A program made the translations under genes and the position numbers. Positions 1 to 10,557 of a stretch of DNA of 64,000 nt are shown here, piece by piece (the first letter of the stretch is position 1; every line of letters begins with the position of its first letter). The notes beneath the pieces are model-generated. The model saw nothing but the letters and a program-made list of their open reading frames with translations. It made no database searches and was not told the DNA's origin. The DNA is from Chaetomium olivaceum (lineage: Eukaryota > Ascomycota > Sordariomycetes > Sordariales > Chaetomiaceae): NCBI GenBank assembly GCA_039881045.1, contig JAYWVB010000008.1:1075105-1139104 (forward strand). Reading direction: 5' to 3'.

Positions 1-59
1 GGTCATTCTAGCAGAATGCATTTTACTAACGTACAACAGCGATTGTTGTCAATCAGCAG

Positions 60-911
60 ACTCTCGCAACCGATGGTTCAGACCCAATAGAGCAGTTCAA
101 GCTGAATTTGTCACTGGCCATCAATGCGAAGTCGGACAATCAGAGACGAGATGCGTTGGCTCACATCACCAACCAACTTTCAGCCAACCCGCCTAATAAT
201 CCTGTTGGGACTTCGGGTGTCTTGACGAAGTTACTCCCCGTATTATCGGATGGGTCAATGTCGGTGCGCACACAGCTCCTCAAGCTACTCCGAGCCTTGC
301 CGCCAGCAGAGGTTGGACCACATGTTGAAAAGATTCTCATGTATGTCCGCGGTGGCATGACGCATTTGTCTATCGACATCCGCACCGATACCTTGAATGT
401 TCTGGAATGGCTCCTCGAGGTTGCAGGGGACCAAACTGTCTCCTGCCCTGGGGGTTGGTTGAAGACGCTGAACAGCTTCAACTCTATGCTGGGCTGGAGT
501 CCTAGTGTTGGGTCTTCCATGGGAAATAAAGGATGGACTTCTGCCCCCAAGGCGACGCTTGGTACCAAGAGAGGCCCCGAAGCACAGGCGAGGCAGATCC
601 AAGTCCTTGCCATGTTTCTCCAGACCGGGTTTCGGCCAGAGGCGCCAATACCATACAACCCAATGGCATACTGGGACAATATCTACCGCCTCCCTGACAC
701 CCCCAATCCATTTGCCTACCTTAATCTGTTTGGGGCACCGAGAGACGAGGACAGCGAGATGTACCCCGACCGCATATCGAGACAGCGCATCTTTGACGTC
801 AAATGGAGGGCCGCTATCTCGGCCGGGATGGAGAGCGCAAAAAAAGAGGGCGGTACAATTGGCAGGGCTGCTGCGGCATTGGATAGGGCGTTGGGTATTG
901 GTCTTGGGTGA
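60..911 (+). CDS. ipi1: IPI1, Rix1-complex subunit for 60S ribosome assembly (3' exon only)
   Basis: This is the terminal exon of a gene whose 5' part lies outside the window. A TACTAAC branch point at 25-31 and an AG at 58-59 mark the acceptor; the reading frame opens with TLATDGSDPIEQFKLNL and runs 283 codons to the TGA. The segments GGMTHLSIDIRTDTLNVLEWLL and GWLKTLNSFNSMLGW are typical of Ipi1/TEX10 proteins, which are helical-repeat proteins. In yeast Ipi1 works with Rix1 and Ipi3 in the nucleus to process ITS2 and mature pre-60S particles. No frame break is seen. The family assignment is by recognition; the N-terminal part is unavailable. Confidence 0.85.
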   Translation, partial: TLATDGSDPIEQFKLNLSLAINAKSDNQRRDALAHITNQLSANPPNNPVGTSGVLTKLLPVLSDGSMSVRTQLLKLLRALPPAEVGPHVEKILMYVRGGMTHLSIDIRTDTLNVLEWLLEVAGDQTVSCPGGWLKTLNSFNSMLGWSPSVGSSMGNKGWTSAPKATLGTKRGPEAQARQIQVLAMFLQTGFRPEAPIPYNPMAYWDNIYRLPDTPNPFAYLNLFGAPRDEDSEMYPDRISRQRIFDVKWRAAISAGMESAKKEGGTIGRAAAALDRALGIGLG

Positions 912-2516
912 TTAAAGACTGGGCGGGCTGGTTTATTCTTTTCGGCGTCTGAGCAGACCGGGAAACGGTGTTTAGGAGTGTTGAATGGTATCTCATTGTA
1001 CATTGTATGTGTTGGCCCCCAATGGGAAACTACTTATAGATACATGGTCTGCATTCTGTTCTGACACAGAACGAAACCTAGATAACATCGGTGAATTGGG
1101 CCTTCGATGGTGCCAATGCTTCATTCACTTCAAACTTGGTCTTGCCGGTGACCCCCCTAGGCACTGAAGAACTTGACGAGCTATTTTTTATTGAAGAACA
1201 AAACGTCCGACACCAGATGTATGTTTGAAACACAAAAGCTGCACACAAACAGTGACCATTCAGTTTGGTTTTTTTTGTTGATATTGTGAGTAACCCCTTA
1301 GTAGCCCCTTTTCACTTCCTTATGGAAGAAAACACTTAGCTCGTCGTTCTAGAAAATTAATGTGAATGGGATAAAACGTGTCCTGTTGTGCTTCGTTAGC
1401 TACCTGGTGACCACCCCCCGAGAGCAAACATCAGACCTGCCAAGCCCCGAAGACTTACCAGGTGGCTTGTCTGGCCTAGTCTGCTTCTCCACGCCAACAT
1501 CCATCAGCTTCCCGGAATACCCTCAAGGCTCGCTGCACTCAAGCACCCCATCCCACGTGCTTCTTGGACGTTCTGAAGCACCTTGATAAACCACCTGGAC
1601 TGCTATTCACGACTTTTTCTAGGACAGACAAAAAGAATTCTTCTCAGGTTGATCCGGAGGTTAACCCGGAAGGCTCCTTCCTACAAATTCTCCCACGCTC
1701 TGTCAACTTCTTCCCTCCAGTTCTTCTTTCTTACCACACACTCGCTGCCCATCTTTCTTCGGTCGGTTGCAATTCCCAGACTCTCTCCAACGTGTGCCTT
1801 TCGGTATCGACCTGATCAAGCATCAAGGTGAGTACCCCAAGCGGTTTCTTTTCTCTCTTCCCCAAACAACGCCCCCTGGTCAGCTCAACATATCGATTCC
1901 TCCGTTATTTCGGTCGACCGATCGAGTTGATTCGACTGTTTCGAGTTGCTTCCCCCCACACATCGCATTTTGCGTTACCACGTCTTTACTTCAGCAGGCG
2001 CGTTTCTTCGACCGCGTATCCTTCCTCGCACCACCCCCCACTTCCCACTAATCTCGCAAGCCCTGACAAGTCGGACTTGCCTTTCAAAATCTCGTCAAGC
2101 CTACCAGTGGCCAGTTGCCTATTTACTCTCTCGGCTCGAGTTTACCAGGTAGTACCTGCCTTCCCTGCTCTTCGCTGCCCTCCAGGTTTTCAGGTTCTGC
2201 GACTACCTATTGTTGCGAGGCCAGTCGGCCGCTCCTTCCTCCAGAAGCGCGACTTATTCTCAAAGCAATCGCGGGCTGTGGCCACAAACCTGCCTCCCAT
2301 TCTCTTCCACTTTCATTCTGCCCACACTCTGTTTCACTTTCTCTCTCCACATCACCCACCTCCATACCACACCTGGCAATCAGATCTCGAGGACTTCTGT
2401 TCTTAGAGGTTTTGGGGTCGTTTACAACAGCCTTTCTTCAATTACTTTCGACGCCTGGTTGTCGTAAAACACTCGCTAACTTTCATTTTGCAAAAAATCC
2501 AGACCTCAATTTGAAA
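912..2516. other. Intergenic: IPI1 3' end and helicase upstream region
   Basis: No supported gene. The first part is AT-richer 3' flank of IPI1. From about 1480 the plus strand becomes strongly pyrimidine-rich (CTTCC/CTCTC tracts), as is common in fungal promoters and leaders of highly expressed genes. Several short open frames here have no protein-like character. Confidence 0.6.
1828..2502 (+). other. Candidate 5' UTR intron of the DEAD-box helicase gene
   Basis: AAG|GTGAGT at 1828 is a good donor. A CGCTAAC branch-like site at 2474-2480 followed by an AG at 2501-2502 lies just 14 nt before the ATG at 2517. A 675-nt leader intron would be long for this genome, so shorter alternatives using internal AG sites are possible. 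RNA reads spanning the junction would decide. Confidence 0.4.
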
Positions 2517-4664
2517 ATGACGGACCACGGTTGGGGTCTGCTCCCTCTGGGGGCGACATGAGTGGCACTCCTGCCGCTCAGGACGCTGGTGCCTTCGGTA
2601 CCAATAAGCTCCAAGAGGCTCTTCCCATTAACGGAAAAAGCAAGCCGAGACCAAGCTGGAGACGCCTCCCGGCTGGGTTCAACCCACAGCTTATGACTAC
2701 ACTGCCTACGGCAAAGGCGACAACAACGAGGGGACAGCAACGCTCATGTCTATGAGTGGGACGGCGAGAATGGCGACATTGGCCCGGAGCACCCAGTTTT
2801 GGAGGCACAGTTGTTTGGCGACCCGAGAAGCGCGGGAAGCAGGGCATTGATTTCAGCAAGTAAGTTGTCTACGCACTATTGATGTGAGGGTGGAATTACT
2901 TGCTAACGTTGTCTCAGGATCTCCGAAATTGAGCTGAAGCAGGAGGGTCCGGCCCGAGTTCAGCCCATTGCCAATTTCAAGGACGCCGGCCTTCATCCCG
3001 CGATGCTCAAGAACGTTCAGCTAGCAGGTTATGAAGTCCCGACTCCGATCCAGCGCTACTGCCTTCCTGCCATCCACCTTGGCTACGATGTGATTGGCAT
3101 CGCGCAGACTGGCTAGTCCTTGATGTTTCTGAAATTGAAAGTTCTCGTTCTCACTAATTTCTTTAGGTTCGGGCAAGACCGCTGCCTACATGATCCCGAT
3201 CTTGAACAAGTTGATGGGGAAGGCCAAGAAGCTGGCTGCTCCCCGTCCGAACCCTGCCACCTTTCAGGAGGGGGTTGACCAACGGGTCCGGGCCGAGCCT
3301 CTGGTTGTCATCGTCTGCCCCACTCGTGAGCTCGCTGTTCAGATCTTCAACGAAGCTCGGAAGTTCTGCTACCGCACCATGCTGCGCCCGTGCGTTGTCT
3401 ATGGCGGCGGCGCCCTAAAGGATCAAGCCAAGCAGCTTGAGAAGGGTGTGATGTTCTGATCGCTTCTCCCGGCCGTCTTATTCACTTCATCAACAAGCCT
3501 GACACTCTGACCCTTCGTCGCGTCCGATACATGGTCATTGATGAGGCCGATGAGATGCTAATGGACGACTGGAAGGAAGAGCTGACGACAATCCTGTTGG
3601 CGGAGGTGAGTTTTCTGGGGTGTGTGCGCATGGGAATATGGTCTAACCTGGTGAACAGAGCAAGAGGAGGGCAATATCAACTACATGTTGTTCTCTGCCA
3701 CTTTCCCTAAGGCAGCTCGGGATCTGGCTCAAACCCACCTTGCGGAGACTCATGTTCGCCTCCGTGTCGGCCGCGCTGGCAGCTCGCACGCCAACATCAA
3801 GCAGAACGTGATCTACGTCGACCCTGCTCTGAAGAAGCAGGCATTGATTGATCTTATCAAGTCCCTGCCGCCCACTCGGACGATCATCTTTGTCAACTCC
3901 AAGCGCGCAGCCGAGGAGGTTGACGACTTTTTGTTCAACCTGGGCATGCCATGCACCTCGATGCATGGTGATCGTAACCAGTTGGAGCGCGCGAGGCTGC
4001 GATGCGCGGCTTCCGCAGCGGCAAGTGGCCTATTCTGATCGCCACTGGCGTCACGGCTCGTGGCATCGACGTTCGTAATGTGATGCATGTCATCAACTAC
4101 GATCTTCCCTCAATGGATTACGGTGGTATTGAGGAATATACTCATCGTATTGGTAAGTTTGGTTCTAGCCGTGTTATCCCAACATTTTCGCTAACATGGA
4201 TAGGTCGGACCGGCCGTATCGGCCACCGGGGTCTGGCGACATCCTTCTACTCTGATCGGGATGAGCCCATTGCTTCGGTCCTCACCCGCACTCTCATGGA
4301 AACCCACCAGGAGGTTCCCGACTTTCTCCAGTCGTATATCCCCGAGGGCGCCACCGCGGACAACCTCAAGTTCGAAGCGGACTCTGACTTTGAGGAGGAG
4401 GCTTCGGGTGGCGACGCTGGTGGCGATGGTGGCTGGGGTGCTTCTGGCGGCAATGCCGACGAGAATGCCAACACCAACACCGGTGATGCTGCTGCTGATG
4501 GCGCCGGTGCCGGCGGTGGTGGTTGGGGCACTGGTGGCACTGACAGCAACGGGACTGGCAACAACACCAACGGTTGGGGCAACGGCGGTGACAGCGGTAA
4601 TGGCGGCGGCGGTGGTTGGGGTGCTGATGCCTCGACTGAGGCCGCGGCTAGCTCCGGCTGGTAA
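2517..4664 (+). CDS. DEAD-box ATP-dependent RNA helicase (Ded1/Vasa-like), frame broken
   Basis: Exons run about 2517-2859, 2918-3111, 3167-3605, 3661-4152 and 4204-4664. Helicase motifs appear in order: Q motif (PTPIQ), Walker A AQTGSGKT rebuilt across an intron, PTRELA, ASPGR, DEAD (VIDEADEML), SAT (LFSATFP), ARGID and HRIGRTGR. The tail from 4380 is Gly/Asn/Asp-rich with GW dipeptides. It probably unwinds RNA in the cytoplasm during translation or mRNP handling. The frame is broken about six times: near 2531 (G run), 2635 (A5), 2732 (G4), 2822 (C run), 3447 and 3990 (GC repeat). The intron at 3112 starts with GC. Either the consensus is poor here or this copy is decaying; strong codon conservation between breaks favours sequence error. 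Confidence 0.75.
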
Positions 4665-5176
4665 GGCCTCGAACGGCTCTCTCTGGCGTTTTGAACGACA
4701 ATGGTATGACATGGTCTGGCATGGTCTGGCAACTGGGATTTTGGCGTGGATTTATCTTGCAGGTTGACTTGGAAGGAGATTCAGGAGTCTTTGATGAAAA
4801 TGTTGGGCTCTGATGACACGGGAAAGCTCTAATGGCTGGAGATAATTCTTGCAGAACAACCAGAGGTACAGACCGGCTATCTCCTTTCGTGAACTTTGTG
4901 TCAAATTGTTTTGATGTCGTTGGTGTGGTGTGAGACCTTACTAAACGAAGAGAACCGCGGAGTGGTGTCGCCAGTCATCACATCATAATAAATTACATGC
5001 GAACACCATTATTTTCGTGGACTTTTTGGTCAACGGCCTGGCCACAGGACTACCGTGTACTTTATGGATGAATTTGTATTTCTCTATGCACGCCAAGCTT
5101 GAATCGGATAGGTTTGCTACCTACTCCATCTAGACCCCTTTTCAAGATCCCGGGACATTAGAAACAAAAGATATCT
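4665..5176. other. Convergent intergenic region
   Basis: 3' flanks of the helicase and of the minus-strand acetyl-CoA transporter. Nothing gene-like is seen; the sequence is AT-richer with short T runs. Confidence 0.6.
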
Positions 5177-6922
5177 TTAATATTTGGGCGACGAGGGCGA
5201 CGAAGACAGTCGCCAAGCCCTGAGAGGCAGGGCTTGGAGCTGCAGCACCTTAGGGCGGATGAACAGCACGAAGGTGACGACACCGATAAGCACACAGAGG
5301 ATGTTAACGCTGTAGTAACCGTCGTGCTGCATCTCGCAGACACCTCCGCCCGCGAGGCAGCGCTCCTTGTTGGCCTGGACGGCGCAGCTGAAGGGGGTCG
5401 TCACGGCGAGTTTGGAGTCGACGGCGGTGGCGGCGTTGGGGTTGGGGTCGGGCAGGCAGGTGGCGGTGGTGAAGGCGTCGACCATGCGCAGAACGAAGAA
5501 GCGCGGGAAGGTGCCGCCCAGGTTGCACACGGTGGCGAGCAGCGTCATGTAGGTGCCGCCGATGACGGGGTCGGCGATGCGCGCGTGGAAGGCCGCCACG
5601 GCGACGAACATGATGGTGTTGGTGAAGGTCGAGAACACGTGCTGCCCGATCACGGCGAGCAGGTACCAGGATGTTACGCCGCCCGAGGGGAAGATGGAGA
5701 CGGTGAACTGCGCGATGAGCGCCGCGGCGAGGCGGCCCGCGAAACCCCAGCACCAGAGCCGCATGGGCGTGTATTCTTGTGACCACTTGCCTGCGTAGTA
5801 GCCGAGGCCGATCTCGAAGGGGAAGTCGATTAGAACGGTGAGCGCCATGTTGTCGGTGCCGAAGCCCTTGTCGAGAAGTTTGAGGCTGGTGACGCCGTCG
5901 TTGGCCTGGAAGCCGATCTTGGCGATGAGGTGGACGAGGATGATGGTCTGGATGTTCTTGAGCTTGAGGACGCCCCACATGATCTTGTAGACGTCCCAGA
6001 TGCCGTCCTCGTTCTTGGTCTTCTCCTCCCGCTTGAAGAATGCCAGGCCGATGGTTACGATGATGTACGCCCACCCCGCGAAGTGGAGGTAACCGCCGAG
6101 GCTGATCAGGCCGTGCTCGAGCGGCTCGGTGCGGAACCAGCGGTTGGCGAAGTCCTTGGAGTGGAAGGCCAGGAAGACGGTGTACGAGAGGAACTGGCCG
6201 GCAGTCAGGCCCACCGTCTGCGCGGTCGAGGCGTACGAGACGTTGCCCGGGCTCAGCAGGGTCAGCGCCCAGCCGTCGACGGCGATGTCCTGGGTGGCGC
6301 ACATGAGCACCAGGAAGAACCACCAGCAGGTGAAGCCCCAGACGGTAGGACCGCCGGGCTTGCCCGTTGTCTCCATCATGCCCTCAACCATCGATCCCAG
6401 CCATAACATGCCTATTCCAGAGAGCAGCTGGATGGGCAGAATCCAGCTCTTCCTCCGCCCGACCTTGGGACTCCATACTGCATCCACGATGGGGCTCCAG
6501 AAGAGCTTCAAAGAATAAGGGTAGGACGCCAAGGTAAAGATGCCGATCTCGCTGTACGACATGTGATTTTTCAAGAGAAACGGGACGGACCCCGTTGCGA
6601 GGCCGAGGGGGATGCCCTGGAGGAAATAGAGGAGGACCAGCAGGCCAAAGCTCCTTTGGTCCCGCTTCGGCAGGTCGAAGAAGCCATGGTTATTGTAGGT
6701 CGGCGTTTTAGGTACGGGGTCGTCGAGGGTGAAAGTCTCTCGCGACATCAGGTTCGCGGCGGCGCCTTGTGAGGTGGAGGTCTCGTGGGAAACGTTGCGC
6801 CGTTGGACTTCGACGTTGGTGTTCATCCTGGAGAGATCCCCGTTGGTCTTTCTCCCGGAGGCACGCCCGAAGGAGCCTGTCGAAGTCGTCGGCGATTTCG
6901 AACGGCGAGACTTGGTACCCAT
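5177..6922 (-). CDS. Acetyl-CoA transporter, SLC33A1/AT-1 (Acatn) family
   Basis: An intronless 581-codon gene. The start is taken at the ATG at 6922 (MGTKSRRSKS), because the longer frame begins with TTG. About 90 residues of polar, probably disordered cytosolic tail precede roughly 11-12 hydrophobic segments. The sequences RDQRSFGLLVLLYFLQGIPLG, SYPYSLKLFWSPIVD, GRRKSWI, CATQDIAVDGWALT and NLGGTFPRF are hallmarks of the Acatn/AT-1 family. Family members bring cytosolic acetyl-CoA into the ER or Golgi lumen for acetylation. It is divergent from CENP-O to its right and convergent with the helicase. No frame break. Confidence 0.85.
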   Translation of the reverse strand: MGTKSRRSKSPTTSTGSFGRASGRKTNGDLSRMNTNVEVQRRNVSHETSTSQGAAANLMSRETFTLDDPVPKTPTYNNHGFFDLPKRDQRSFGLLVLLYFLQGIPLGLATGSVPFLLKNHMSYSEIGIFTLASYPYSLKLFWSPIVDAVWSPKVGRRKSWILPIQLLSGIGMLWLGSMVEGMMETTGKPGGPTVWGFTCWWFFLVLMCATQDIAVDGWALTLLSPGNVSYASTAQTVGLTAGQFLSYTVFLAFHSKDFANRWFRTEPLEHGLISLGGYLHFAGWAYIIVTIGLAFFKREEKTKNEDGIWDVYKIMWGVLKLKNIQTIILVHLIAKIGFQANDGVTSLKLLDKGFGTDNMALTVLIDFPFEIGLGYYAGKWSQEYTPMRLWCWGFAGRLAAALIAQFTVSIFPSGGVTSWYLLAVIGQHVFSTFTNTIMFVAVAAFHARIADPVIGGTYMTLLATVCNLGGTFPRFFVLRMVDAFTTATCLPDPNPNAATAVDSKLAVTTPFSCAVQANKERCLAGGGVCEMQHDGYYSVNILCVLIGVVTFVLFIRPKVLQLQALPLRAWRLSSSPSSPKY

Positions 6923-7808
6923 AGGAATTATATGCAAAAGATCAGAGCCAAGAGCGGTTATGTGATATGGGTTGTGCGATGCGGGATGTGCGAGGTGGGA
7001 TGTGCGCGCGGTGTTTCACGTCGCGGTTGGGACACGAAGGACGGCAAGGGGTCGATTGTGATGTTCGAACAGTGTGGATGGGAGGTCGGACTTGAAATAG
7101 AACTGTTAACGAGAGACAAAAAGGTTGGTGTCTTGAAAATGAAGGTGGCCTTTTTTACCGGAGGCTGCCGGACGTCTACAATGAACCTTGGAAGGCGGCA
7201 AGAAAAGCTAACAGTCAGCACCGGAGCGTCTGGGCCACGTCGCTTGGACCCGGCGATTTGGAGGCAGTTCCTGTCGCTCCCGCGGGGGGCAGTGTGTCAG
7301 GGGCCTTGGATTGGCAGTGGAGCGTGGGGAAGCTTAGCGTCGTTCAAGCTGCAACGGTGGCCTCTGCTCGTGGCGAAGTGTTCCAGAAGCATGGAGACGG
7401 TAGATGGGAGAAGAAAAAGACGGTTACAATGTGTTGGAATATTGTTTATTTTACCTGCAGCTGAACCTAAACTTTACTTCTACGATTCCTACATTTCTTT
7501 GGTGACCAGTCTTTGCCAGTCATCGATTCGTGCCCTGTTCAAAGCTGTCCAGGGTTCCCACCAGATCGGAGACAATGCATTTGACCCCACCCAGATGAGC
7601 CAAGAGAGATTTGGGGTTCTCGCCAAGCTTCAGTGCAGCACACATGGCTGACAAGGGTCGCGGGCAATGCCGAGTAAACAAAACATCGCAACAACCCCTC
7701 GACACTGTGACTTGAACTTTTCATTAACAGAAGCGCCAGTCGGCTTAATCATTATTTGGATATCCAGTGTTGAGTTTTGAGATTGACGCGTAAAATCTGT
7801 GGCTCACG
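6923..7808. other. Divergent promoter region, acetyl-CoA transporter / CENP-O
   Basis: About 890 nt between two start codons. A long plus-strand open frame crosses it but has no recognisable protein character. No specific regulatory site could be assigned with confidence. Confidence 0.5.
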
Positions 7809-8787
7809 ATGTCATCGAACCTTGATGATGAGATTGAGGATCTCCAGGCAAAGAGTACACCTCACTCACCCCTTTCCTTCCCCATACCAGCCCAGGCATG
7901 AATAATTAAGGTAACTAACACATATTGTAGTCTCCTCCCTGAAAAAACAAGTCCGAATTCACACATCAACCCTCATCACCGCCCCATCAACCCGCCAGCT
8001 TCTCACTCAAGACGCACCCGCGTCATCCTCCGCGCCCCAAACAAAGCATCAACGCCAACAACAACAGCAACAAAAAGCCCTCCTCGTCGACTCCGCCGAC
8101 CAGCACGAAGCCCACGCCCAACAGTGCCTCTACCGCGCCTGCGCCACCCTCACCACCTTCCGCGCGCGGGACCCGGACCCGCGCGCCGTCGACGGCGGCG
8201 CCATCCTGGGCCTGCGCATCGAGGTCCTCAGCCGCGCCCGCTTCCTGCGCCCCTACTACGTCCTCCTGAACCGGCCCTTCTCGGACGCCGCTGAGGGGAG
8301 CGGGAGCCGCCGCCACCTCCGCGTGCATCGCCATACCCTGCCCGCGTGCATACCCCTCGCGGGGCTGGCGGCGCGGTACTTGCCCCCGCCGAAGGCGCCG
8401 TCAGCGGCAAAGGAGGGGAGTGGGGGCGTGAAGAGGCAGGATCTGGCGAGGTTTGCGCGCGCGGTGAGGAGGGAGGTGGTGAGGTACCATCACCGGCTTG
8501 GGGTGGTCGCGGATTTGAGGAAGGCCGCCGGGGTGGGGAGGGACGCGGGTGCTGAGTTCGGGGAGAACAGTCTGGTGGATATCACGGCGGCAGATTCCGA
8601 GGTGAAACAGCTTACCATTGAGTGGGCTGATGGCCGGACCGGCCGGCTGGTTATGGGCGATGATGGGGAAATTGTCAAGTTAGTGGTGCTCGGCGAGAAC
8701 GGCCGGGACCGGGAGGCTGCGAGGGGCTTGCTCGGCAGAGCTGCCACGGCTGAGGACGTGGTAAAACGGTTGGCGGCATCCGCTTGA
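7809..8787 (+). CDS. mcm21: CENP-O / Mcm21 kinetochore subunit
   Basis: Two exons, 7809-7854 and 7931-8787, joined over a 76-nt intron with a GTAACTAAC branch point. The first exon gives MSSNLDDEIEDLQAKI and is continued by SSLKKQVRIHTSTL, a coiled coil. Then come GLRIEVLSRARFLRPYYVLLN, LRVHRHTLPACIPL and AARYLP, the conserved core of the CENP-O family. Length is about 300 residues. CENP-O belongs to the inner kinetochore COMA/CCAN complex with Ctf19, Okp1 and Ame1 homologues and helps link centromeric chromatin to microtubule-binding complexes. The Q-rich stretch around 8040-8075 is low complexity. The first exon is only 46 nt. Confidence 0.8.
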
Positions 8788-9876
8788 TCCAGCACGGCAT
8801 CCACACCTCCCACACCCCTACGTCTCTTCCCTTCTCTACGCCCTAAAAACCTGGCGGAGGTCGCATCCCGAGGATGCAGGTACCCATTAACGAGGTCCGC
8901 TGGAACCGACTCCGTGAACAGCTCGCTTTCACGCCACCCCAGCGCCCCTCCAGTCACGAGCGCAACATCCGAGCGTTCGATGCGATCGGCAGAAGGAACG
9001 CTCGGGTCGAGGACGTCAGACCCCAATAAGGCCTGCGCTCTCACAGTGTTGTAACCGAATGATAGTTGGGCGCAATCTAATCGGTTACATTCGATGGGCG
9101 GTCGTTGAGCGAAGACCCATCGGCGAGGCACAACCGGTTTTGCAGCCGTGTGTATGTTTATTTATTCAGCTGCAGGTTTTGCCACCATGTCATCATCATA
9201 TCGTCGGCTAGGTAACACCAAACGGGCGGCTGGCCGTGTGGTTGGTCCAGCGCAGGGCGTTATTGCATGGCACTATAGGGCTTTATGCCTTCCTTTTCAG
9301 GTACCCATGCCCACGTATGTCGTGTTCTACCAAGTACATTCGCGGTATGGGAACACTGATCATACGCAGTGGCTCAAGAGAGAGCGGCTTCAAGTTGCAG
9401 GAGGAGCGAGCCGTCGCACAGAGCGAGTGGCGCGGGTAATTGAGACCTACGGCTAATATCCGCCCTGGCCGTGGCGCCACATCTTGTCCGACCGAGGTTG
9501 CCTTGGGTGCCTGGGGAGTTGTTGGGCTATCGCGGGAGGGTTGTGTCGAACGGAATTATTATTCGCAACTTGGTGAGCATGGCACTTCAACATTGGGATG
9601 ACCGAAAAGCTATCAGAGAAAATATCTTTGCTTAGGTTCAGATTCCCGTTCAGGTTACCATTTTCGGGCCTGTCCTAGCAAATTACTAGAATATGACTAC
9701 GTACTAAATATACTCTCAGTCCCTTCCCTTCCAGCAGCCAAAAAAGGTAACAAACCAACCGCCACAAACATTCCGCGTCAGAAGCATCTCCAATCTGTAA
9801 CACACCCCTCAAGAACCTCCCCATTACACTATCAACCCCCCCCCCCAATCTGAGTCCAGGGAAATCAACCCCCATT
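8788..9876. other. Convergent intergenic region
   Basis: 3' flanks of CENP-O and the proline-rich wall protein. Short open frames such as the one at 9148-9456 show no domain or codon pattern. A C-rich run lies at 9836-9846. Nothing else seen. Confidence 0.55.
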
Positions 9877-10557
9877 TCACAGTAGCGCAGCAGCGACCGC
9901 AATAACAGCCCGCCCCGCCAGCCCGCTGAACACCGTGCTCGGCAGCGCCCGCAGTGAAGGGCGGGGCCGACGTCTTGCTTGGCAGTCCGGTGGTGCCCAG
10001 GGACACAGTAAGGGTCGGCGGGCTGGTGACGGTAGGGGCGGCGGCGGCGGCGGCGGCGGGGGAGGAGGCGGAGGAGGAGGAGCCTCGGCCGACTTGGTGC
10101 TGGTGGCCGGCGGGGGAGGGGGAGGCGGAGGAGGAGGCGGCGGCGGGTGCGGGTGGGTGGTGTGCGTCGGGGGAGGCGGGGGAGGCGGGGGAGGCGGCGG
10201 CGGGACGACCGTGCTGGGAGGCGGGGGGGGAGGCGGCGGGGCCTCGGTTTCGGTGACCGGGCAGATGGTGGTGCTCACGGGGATGGTCACGGTGGTGGTG
10301 ACGATGTTGTGGGGCGGGCACTTGGTCACCTCCGGGGCGCAGCTGGTGATGGTCTGGATGCTGGTCGTGTAGACGGTGCTGGTGGTCCATTTGGGCGGGT
10401 GAGGGCCTGGCTTGTCCGGTCCCGGTCCCGGTCCCCAGGTGGGAGTGGGAAACACGAGGGTGGGCTGGCCGAGCGAGAAGGCGGGCGGCTCTTGCTCGCC
10501 ATACTGGGCAGCCGCGCGCGCGGCAAAGACGCCGAGGGCGAGGGTGTTGGCCTTCAT
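9877..10557 (-). CDS. Proline-rich secreted, probably GPI-anchored cell-wall protein
   Basis: Starts at the ATG at 10557. Residues 1-18 (MKANTLALGVFAARAAAQ) form a signal peptide. The segment TTSTVYTTSIQTITSCAPEV...CPPHNIVTTTVTIPVSTTICPVTE is the threonine/cysteine module common in fungal wall proteins. Long proline blocks follow, then a hydrophobic tail STVFSGLAGRAVIAVAAALL that looks like a GPI-addition signal. The Arg-rich stretch between the proline block and this tail reads much better in the next frame (PTVTSPPTLTVSLGTTGLPSKTSAPPFTAG), so two compensating indels are likely, one in the CCG/CCT repeats near 10030-10060 and one near 9950. Function beyond wall structure cannot be inferred. 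Confidence 0.7.
   Translation of the reverse strand: MKANTLALGVFAARAAAQYGEQEPPAFSLGQPTLVFPTPTWGPGPGPDKPGPHPPKWTTSTVYTTSIQTITSCAPEVTKCPPHNIVTTTVTIPVSTTICPVTETEAPPPPPPPPSTVVPPPPPPPPPPPPTHTTHPHPPPPPPPPPPPPPATSTKSAEAPPPPPPPPPPPPPPPLPSPARRPLLCPWAPPDCQARRRPRPSLRALPSTVFSGLAGRAVIAVAAALL

Noticed and set aside
5304..6323. 339-codon Arg/His/Pro-rich minus-strand frame
   Set aside because: Shadow frame of the acetyl-CoA transporter; composition is typical of an out-of-frame reading of G+C-rich coding DNA.
6785..7651. 288-codon plus-strand frame across the acetyl-CoA transporter start
   Set aside because: Overlaps the antisense of a well-supported gene and has no domain-like sequence.
9148..9456. 102-codon plus-strand frame in the CENP-O / wall-protein gap
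   Set aside because: No motif, no splice context, ordinary random composition.
9836..9846. C-run near the wall gene as a regulatory element
   Set aside because: Simple homopolymer in a 3' flank; no support.
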